Positions 59,096-64,000 of a stretch of 64,000 bases of DNA are shown here, piece after piece. Source of the stretch: Gp6-AA40 sp035571515 (lineage in GTDB: Bacteria; Acidobacteriota; Vicinamibacteria; Vicinamibacterales; UBA2999); contig DATNCQ010000097.1 in assembly GCA_035571515.1 (NCBI GenBank), positions 1 to 64,000 of the forward strand, in the 5' to 3' direction. The notes beneath the pieces were generated by a model, which saw only the letters and a program-made list of their open reading frames with translations, did no database searches and was not told the origin of the DNA. Numbering within the stretch: position 1 is the stretch's first letter; each line of letters begins with the position of its first letter. The position numbers were made by a program, and so were the translations under genes.

Positions 59096-59566
59096 ATGAC
59101 TTCATCGGCATTCTCACGCATGGCGATCGCGATGACGGCGGCGGTGGTGGTGTTCGCTCTTCCCGCCACGCTGCATGCCAACGACTATGTCAAGGGCGAT
59201 CGTCCGCAGCAGCGAGGCTATTCGCTCGCGGTGGTAACCGAGGGAGGCAAGATCGTGTGGCTGGCCGGGCAGACTGCCGTCGTGGACGACGCCGGCAAGT
59301 CGCTGGCAGGCGACTTCGAAGGACAGGCGCGGCAGGTCTTCAGACTGCTCAACGCCACGCTCGCAAAGACGGGCGGCAAGTTGAGCGACATGGTTCAGAT
59401 GACCGTGTTCATCACCGACGTTCGCAACGGCGATCGCCTGACCGAGATTCGCAGGGAAATCTTCGGCGACAACTTCCCTGGCAGCGCGCTCATCACGATC
59501 ACGGCGCTCGCGGTTCCGGAGGCGAAGATCGAGATTCAGGGCTTCGCGGTGATCGGAAGCAAGTAG
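59096..59566 (+). CDS. exported RidA/YjgF-like protein
   Basis: 156 residues from the ATG at 59096 with AGGAGGTCGAG directly before it. A signal peptide (MAIAMTAAVVVFALPATLHA within the first ~30 residues) precedes a RidA domain: YSLAVVTEGGKIVWLAGQTA, QVFRLLNATLAKTGGKLSDM, QMTVFITDVRNGDRLTEIRR and EAKIEIQGFAVIG. RidA enzymes hydrolyse reactive enamines or imines with a conserved Arg in a PAR motif; here that site reads FPGSALITI, so the arginine is missing. The protein is therefore unlikely to be a normal imine deaminase and acts in the periplasm. Confidence 0.82.
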   Translation: MTSSAFSRMAIAMTAAVVVFALPATLHANDYVKGDRPQQRGYSLAVVTEGGKIVWLAGQTAVVDDAGKSLAGDFEGQARQVFRLLNATLAKTGGKLSDMVQMTVFITDVRNGDRLTEIRREIFGDNFPGSALITITALAVPEAKIEIQGFAVIGSK

Positions 59567-59747
59567 GTGCTGCGCTCTTCCATGTATCTATCGTGCAACA
59601 CGGGTGCGCGGACGCGTTTTGCATGAAAACCGGGTGGGAAGTCTGCGCGAACGGGGCGCCCTTACGAAACGGTCGCTCCCCTTTCGTGCACTCTCGTGAA
59701 AGACGTGTAAGCGCGACTGAGGCTCCGGTCTTGCGACGGGAGCCGCC

Positions 59748-60458
59748 ATGCGCACGTTGCTCCCGTGCACCACGTTTGCCGCTGTCATGCTCGTCGCGAC
59801 GGTTTCGTCAGCCGACCCGATCTCGGTCGGCGACCTGATCAAGTTCCAGAGTTCGACCGGGACAATCGGTGGAGGCGCGTTTCTCGTCGACAACACGGCG
59901 AATGGAACCGGGGTCGACTTCACGACGTTCTGCCTGCAGATGACGCAGCACATCGACTACTCGAGCCTCTTTCGCGTCGGCGGGATCACCGACTTCGCGG
60001 ATGATGCCGGCGGCAACGATCCGCTGTCGACGGCCACGGCCTGGATCTTCTCGAGCTTCCGCGCCGGTCTGCTGACCGGCTACAGCGCGAACGAAATCCA
60101 GGGGGCCATCTGGACGCTCGAAGACGAGTGGACGAGCAGCGCCGGCAACCAGGCGGCGCTGATCACGCTGGCGCAGAACCACGTCGCGGCCGGCTGGGTC
60201 AACGACGGCGTCGGCGTCCTCAACCTGTTCTACACGGACGGCCGGAAGGCGCAGGATCAACTGACGTACAACAAGGTGGCCGCCCTCCCGCCGCCTCCAC
60301 CCGTTCCGACGCCTGAACCCGCCACGCTCCTCTTGATGGGCGTCGGCGGAGTGGTGCTGGGGTCGCGGAAGCGTCTGCGCCGCCACGCGGCGGGGTCAGC
60401 GCACGGTGTTCGCGATGACGAGAAACGCGACGAGGGCAGCCGCCGCGAACCACGCTAG
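59748..60458 (+). CDS. PEP-CTERM sorted extracellular protein with an extended tail
   Basis: 236 residues; signal peptide MRTLLPCTTFAAVMLVATVS, mature from about SADPI. The body is a secreted sandwich-like domain (FCLQMTQHIDYSSLFRVGG, GYSANEIQGAIWTLEDEW) of the type seen in proteins sorted by exosortase. Near the end: VPTPEPATLLLMGVGGVVLG, then SRKRLRRH, the PEP-CTERM signal for exosortase/archaeosortase-like processing. Normally the protein ends at that basic cluster; here a further ~23 charged residues (DDEKRDEGSRREPR) follow and overlap the convergent gene by 63 bases, which suggests a lost stop codon. No exosortase in the window. Confidence 0.83.
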   Translation: MRTLLPCTTFAAVMLVATVSSADPISVGDLIKFQSSTGTIGGGAFLVDNTANGTGVDFTTFCLQMTQHIDYSSLFRVGGITDFADDAGGNDPLSTATAWIFSSFRAGLLTGYSANEIQGAIWTLEDEWTSSAGNQAALITLAQNHVAAGWVNDGVGVLNLFYTDGRKAQDQLTYNKVAALPPPPPVPTPEPATLLLMGVGGVVLGSRKRLRRHAAGSAHGVRDDEKRDEGSRREPR

Positions 60459-61451
60459 CTCGACGCGCCTGCTGAGAACGAGCGACCCACCACCCAGGAC
60501 GATCGCCGCCACAAGGAGAAAGCGCCAATAGAGCTCTTCGGTGCTCTCTTCCTCCTGCGTCACCGGGATGCGCCGTCTGATGCTGGTGATGATCCGGGAT
60601 GCGAGGAGCCGATCCGGCTCCCGGCCGATTTCGAAGTACTGACCACCGCCGATGCGCGCGATTTCGGCCAGCGATGCGCGGTCGAGCGCCGAGCGAAGCG
60701 CAGGCCGTGGAAACGGGTCCGGGATCACGCCTCCGCCCGTGCTGCCGACGCCGACGACGAACACCCGGACATCACGCGCGCGCGCCGCGGCGAGCGCCCG
60801 GGCCACCGTCCCGCTCCACGCCTGTCCGTCGGAGATCACCACGAACGCCTTCGGGTTCTTGTTCCTGCCGAACATCCGTTCATCGACTTCGATGAGCTTC
60901 AACCCCCACGACACGCCCTGCTCGATGTTGGTGTCCCAGGTCGGATCGTCTTCGAGCGGAAACGGCGACTCGTCGCCGAGGTGATCGATGAAGAAGAAGA
61001 GGGCGTTCGGGTCCTTCGTCAGCCGCACCTGCGGCGCCGCGTGGGAGGCGAACAACGCCAGCGCGACTCGATCTCCCCTCCAGCTCAATGTTTCACCGAA
61101 GACCCGCAGGAACTGCACGGCGCGTCGCCAGCGATCCGGGGCAACATCGGTGACGTGCATCGACGCGGACCCGTCCAGCAGGATGACGAGGTCCGCGCTC
61201 GCACGGCGTATCAGCGACACGCGGCCGACGGGCCTGGCAAGCGCGAGGATGCAGAGGATCGTGGCGACACCGACCGCCGCCCAGAACGCGAGATCGCCGA
61301 GCATGGGACGTCGTTCCACCACTGGCATCACGCGCTCGCGCCCCAGCCGACGCTCGTCGCGCCGCCGCCGGACGGCGTGCCAGGTCCAGGCGATCAGCAG
61401 GACACCGGGCGCGGCGAGCAGCCAGAGGTAGAGAGGCTCGCGGAAGCTCAC
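60396..61451 (-). CDS. Bat-like von Willebrand factor A membrane protein
   Basis: 351 residues. N-terminal helices (LYLWLLAAPGVLLIAWTWHA and LAFWAAVGVATILCILALAR), a von Willebrand A domain ~85-290 with the metal-ion site LLDGSASM (DxSxS), then AFVVISDGQAWSG and VRVFVVGVGSTGGG, and two C-terminal helices (FLLVAAIVLGGGSLVL, LAWFAAAALVAFLVIANT). This is the BatA/BatB arrangement, in which such proteins form periplasm-facing complexes tied to MoxR-type ATPases. Last visible gene of the operon; convergent with the PEP-CTERM gene with overlapping ends. No MoxR gene in view. Confidence 0.82.
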   Translation of the reverse strand: MSFREPLYLWLLAAPGVLLIAWTWHAVRRRRDERRLGRERVMPVVERRPMLGDLAFWAAVGVATILCILALARPVGRVSLIRRASADLVILLDGSASMHVTDVAPDRWRRAVQFLRVFGETLSWRGDRVALALFASHAAPQVRLTKDPNALFFFIDHLGDESPFPLEDDPTWDTNIEQGVSWGLKLIEVDERMFGRNKNPKAFVVISDGQAWSGTVARALAAARARDVRVFVVGVGSTGGGVIPDPFPRPALRSALDRASLAEIARIGGGQYFEIGREPDRLLASRIITSIRRRIPVTQEEESTEELYWRFLLVAAIVLGGGSLVLSRRVELAWFAAAALVAFLVIANTVR

Positions 61452-61454
61452 GTC

Positions 61455-62156
61455 CTATCCCTTGCGAGCCGGCGGCGGCACCTTGCCAGGGTTGCCGTCG
61501 TCCCGCTCCTCCTTTTCGAGCGGCACGTAGCGCTTGAACTCGTTTTCGAACGCGGGGTCTTCCGGTTTGCCCTCGGCGCCGAACGTGCGGTGGTCGGCGG
61601 GCGGCGGGACTCCGCGCCGGCCCCTGACGACGTCGGCACGCAGGCGCACCACGTATTCGTAGTTGTAGGCCGCAACGTCCCCGTACGCCGTGTTTCCGGA
61701 ACGCCAGGCGTTGCTCAGCACGGTCCGGTAGGCGGCAACGGACGAATCGAGCGCCCGCGCCAGCGCCGCGCGATCCTTCGCCTGCGCCTGGCCGCCGCGA
61801 TAGACCGAGTCGGCCACGATCATCTGCAGCGGAACGTTGTCGGCCTCGATATCGGCCACCGGATCGGTGCGCTCGGCGGGCGCCAGCGCGCCGTATTGAC
61901 GTTGCCAGTACTTGATGGCCGCCCGCCGCGCGCGGACGTCGTTGACGGGACCGTCACCCACCCACGGCAGGCGGCTGATGTAGCGGTAATAGCGCTCGAC
62001 GGCCTCGAACGACGCGTCCGCCGCGTCGTAGTCGGATGTGAGGAACGCGTGCTGCGCGCCGGCCATCTGCCGATCGAGCCGACTCGCACCCAGGCACACG
62101 CCGCCGAGGACCGCCAGGACGATGGCGCCGACGACGCAGCCAGCAATACCTTTCAT
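61455..62156 (-). CDS. exported helical (TPR-like) protein
   Basis: 233 residues; ATG preceded by GAGGAGGTCGCG. One N-terminal membrane or signal segment (MKGIAGCVVGAIVLAVLGGV), then a helical region with SDYDAADASFEAVERYYRYI, RARRAAIKYWQRQYGALA and AYNYEYVVRLRADVVRGRRG, which has the look of TPR-like helical pairs, and a Pro/Lys-rich tail. It lies between two von Willebrand A genes (gaps of 3 and 10 bases), where Bat operons often carry a TPR protein (BatE-like). Homology to BatE itself is not claimed. Confidence 0.68.
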   Translation of the reverse strand: MKGIAGCVVGAIVLAVLGGVCLGASRLDRQMAGAQHAFLTSDYDAADASFEAVERYYRYISRLPWVGDGPVNDVRARRAAIKYWQRQYGALAPAERTDPVADIEADNVPLQMIVADSVYRGGQAQAKDRAALARALDSSVAAYRTVLSNAWRSGNTAYGDVAAYNYEYVVRLRADVVRGRRGVPPPADHRTFGAEGKPEDPAFENEFKRYVPLEKEERDDGNPGKVPPPARKG

Positions 62157-62166
62157 CGCGACCTCC

Positions 62167-63264
62167 TCACGGGAACGTCCTGAAGCTGCGGAACCCGAGC
62201 TTCAAGACCATCGCCGACAGCCACAGGCCGACGGCAACCAGCGCGTAGCCCGCGAATCGCGGCTCGTACGCCGTGTATTCACGCACGTCGATCCGTCCCG
62301 CCGCCAGGCGGTCGATGTCCTGCACCGCGCGCAGGATCGTGCTTTCGTCGGACGCGGGATAGAAACGGCCGCCCGTGCGCTCGATCGCGGGCTGCCACAG
62401 CCTGTCCTGGGACACGTCACCGAATTTCCGCTTGAACGCGACCCTGATCATGAAGACAGGAATCGCCGACTGGCGGGCGGTGGCCACGAGGCGATCGATC
62501 GTCGCTCCCTTGACCTGCAGTTGATCGTCGATGCCGTCGCTGAAGACCACCATGAGGTTGCCGGACGCGTTGGCGAAATCGAAGGCCTTGAACAGCTTTG
62601 CCGCCTCGGCAATCCCCTCGAGGATGGTCGTGCCCCCGTCGCCGAACCGCCCCCAGTTCACCGGGTCGCTGATCAGGCGGGTGCTGAGCAGCACGTTCTC
62701 GTAGTCGGTCGTGAACGGCGTGACGACGTAGGCGTTGTTGCCGAACTGAATGAGGGCGATGAGATCCTTGTACGGACCCTTCATGCGCAGCTGCATGAAG
62801 CGCTCGGCCGATGCCACGGCGGTGTAGTAGGCGCGGTTCTGGTTGGCCTTCAGCCGCTCGGTCTCGAACTGCAGCGTCATGCTGTTGGACCCGTCGACCA
62901 CGAGCGCAATCCGGCGCCCCGGATAGCTCACCTCCTCGCGCGTGAACGCGGTCAGCGGATCGGCCAGCGCCACGGCGAAGAAGAAAAGGCCGAGCAGGAA
63001 CAGAAGGAGGGGCAGGTGGCGAACAGCCGAGAGCGGCGAACGCCGGATCACCGGCAGGAGGGCCGGGACGCCGACGGCCGCACGCCGCCTGCGCGGGGCG
63101 CGAATGCTGCGCGCGGCCAGCATGAGGAGCGCCGTCGCCGCCAGGGCGACGAGCACGAGCAGCGTGGTGTCGGCAGCGTCGAACCGCAGATCGCTCCACC
63201 GCATGCGCGCCAGCTCGGCAAGCGTGCGACGGACGACGATCAGCAGGCCGTTCAGCGGCTCCAT
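62167..63264 (-). CDS. Bat-like von Willebrand factor A membrane protein
   Basis: 365 residues from the ATG at 63264, which overlaps the end of the upstream gene by 13 bases; the frame to 63327 adds nothing membrane-like. Helices near LLVLVALAATALLMLAAR and HLPLLLFLLGLFFFAVALAD, then the vWA domain with metal site VVDGSNSM (DxSxS), IQFGNNAYVVTPFTTDYENV, MVVFSDGIDDQLQVKG and a C-terminal helix (GYALVAVGLWLSAMVLKLG). With 60396 it gives the two-vWA arrangement of BatA + BatB. Confidence 0.82.
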   Translation of the reverse strand: MEPLNGLLIVVRRTLAELARMRWSDLRFDAADTTLLVLVALAATALLMLAARSIRAPRRRRAAVGVPALLPVIRRSPLSAVRHLPLLLFLLGLFFFAVALADPLTAFTREEVSYPGRRIALVVDGSNSMTLQFETERLKANQNRAYYTAVASAERFMQLRMKGPYKDLIALIQFGNNAYVVTPFTTDYENVLLSTRLISDPVNWGRFGDGGTTILEGIAEAAKLFKAFDFANASGNLMVVFSDGIDDQLQVKGATIDRLVATARQSAIPVFMIRVAFKRKFGDVSQDRLWQPAIERTGGRFYPASDESTILRAVQDIDRLAAGRIDVREYTAYEPRFAGYALVAVGLWLSAMVLKLGFRSFRTFP

Positions 63265-64000
63265 GCACCCGTCCCGAACAGCGTGGCCGGCCTCGGCAGC
63301 GATGCGGCGGCGCGCACCGGCCACCATCGCGCCATGCGCAACCGGCGCAGCGCGCTGCAGCCGTCCTCGAGCGTTCGATCGAGCGCCTGGACGTCGACCT
63401 GTCCGGTGCGACCGTAGCGGACCGCATTGAGCGCGGCGAGCGCCTCTCGAATCGGGTCGAGCACATCCTGGCTCGAATCGCGCGGCGCCGTTCCGTTGCC
63501 GGCGGTTCGCAGGCGATCCATCGCCTCCGCCGTGATCGCCGCCGACACGAGGGCGCGTCGTCTGCGCAGCAGCCCGTGCCGCAGCAGCACCTGGCCCTCG
63601 CGTGTCGGCGCATCTCCGTTCACCAGCGTCTGGGCGACCGGCTGCTTCAACGCGATGGCGCCGGCGACGCGGAACGGCGCGAGCGCACGGCCCGCGAGAC
63701 TCGACGTCCAGCCGTCGCGCAACGCGTCGGCGCGCGCCTTCTCTATCTCACGCACGCAGGCATCCAGCACGGCGCGGGCCGGCACCGTCTGCTCGACGGC
63801 GGGACCGCGCGCCCGAAATCGTTCCCGCACGCGCAGCGCGGCAACGATGGCGGGAATCGCCGCGAATGCAAAGAGAATCGCGGACGCGACCAGCTCCATC
63901 CTCGCCCGGGCGGTTCGCGCCTCGAGATCGGCGAAGGTATCGACCGCCGGGTCCCGGATGTCCGCCGCCTGCGCGGGAAGGAGCGACAGGACCCGCATCG
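63252..64000 (-). CDS. membrane protein, first visible gene of the Bat-like operon (5' end off the window)
   Basis: The frame from an ATG at 63998 gives 248 residues, but MRVLSLLPAQA looks like the end of a signal peptide, so the true start may lie outside. One membrane helix (MELVASAILFAFAAIPAIVA) at ~34-55; the rest is basic and helical with FRARGPAVEQTVPARAVLD, VLDPIREALAALNAVRYGRT and SALRRLRMARWWPV. The position before two von Willebrand A proteins fits a helper protein of the Bat/MoxR system. Family not recognised. Confidence 0.5.
   Translation of the reverse strand, partial: MRVLSLLPAQAADIRDPAVDTFADLEARTARARMELVASAILFAFAAIPAIVAALRVRERFRARGPAVEQTVPARAVLDACVREIEKARADALRDGWTSSLAGRALAPFRVAGAIALKQPVAQTLVNGDAPTREGQVLLRHGLLRRRRALVSAAITAEAMDRLRTAGNGTAPRDSSQDVLDPIREALAALNAVRYGRTGQVDVQALDRTLEDGCSALRRLRMARWWPVRAAASLPRPATLFGTGAWSR

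Noticed and set aside
59721..59734. Sigma54-like -24/-12 element (GGC-N7-TTGC) before the PEP-CTERM gene
   Set aside because: Spacing is right, but TTGC lies only ~14 bases before the ATG, which would leave no room for the ribosome site that is present.

Overview
The window is high-GC DNA with dense coding. Almost every second gene starts with a Sec, Tat or lipoprotein signal. It carries two very large Oar-type TonB-dependent receptors with an N-terminal carboxypeptidase-regulatory domain, many secreted proteins of one unnamed family paired with DUF6152, a PEP-CTERM protein, and Planctomycetes/Acidobacteria-type cytochromes c. This gene content suggests an Acidobacteriota genome, most likely a Vicinamibacteria-type soil or sediment heterotroph. 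That is an inference from gene content; there is no rRNA or other phylogenetic marker here.

Layout. 1-4806 (minus): a secreted operon DUF6152 > GRWxGDTLV-family > second GRWxGDTLV protein > two-domain cytochrome c > one-heme cytochrome c > YVTN propeller (runs off the edge). 4883-8221: TonB receptor. 8315-10936: two small membrane proteins, a 5'-truncated slipin remnant, a Tat-exported DsrE-like protein. 11182-29840: five metallo-beta-lactamase (MBL)-fold secreted hydrolases (four of them a paralogous family with a long N-terminal domain), lipocalin-like and SnoaL-like proteins, a second DUF6152 pair, a second TonB receptor, a cysteine-free double carboxymuconolactone-decarboxylase protein, a double cupin. 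29990-38126: two copies of a FecR - OmpA lipoprotein - CHASE2/HD-GYP operon, separated by three minus-strand genes. 38208-43647: M20 amidohydrolase, an acyl-CoA/steroid-type trio (HSDL2-like SDR, enoyl-CoA hydratase, MaoC), two more GRWxGDTLV proteins, an SRPBCC protein. 43778-52425: PilT-like ATPase, orphan ModA-like binding protein, CBM9/DUF5916 outer-membrane protein, then a four-gene signalling operon (OmpR regulator, degenerate kinase, PstS-like protein, hybrid kinase). 52601-57740: Tat multicopper oxidase, Tat TIM-barrel protein, YCF48-like propeller, B3-like MBL protein. 57741-59566: third DUF6152 pair and an exported RidA-like protein. 59748-64000: PEP-CTERM protein and a Bat-like von Willebrand-A operon.

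The genes point to an envelope-centred way of life: uptake of large or complexed substrates through TonB receptors, periplasmic hydrolysis and redox chemistry, and envelope sensing that feeds c-di-GMP turnover. The most promising undescribed items are: (1) the recurrent DUF6152 + GRWxGDTLV-family module, whose DUF6152 partners all appear to mature to an N-terminal His-His; (2) the duplicated FecR-OmpA-CHASE2-HD-GYP signalling operon; (3) a set of locus-specific heptanucleotide repeat arrays, most of them arranged as inverted pairs, found at the 3' ends of MBL-fold genes. No rRNA, tRNA, CRISPR, transposase or phage gene was seen, and no gap longer than 300 bases lacks a gene.
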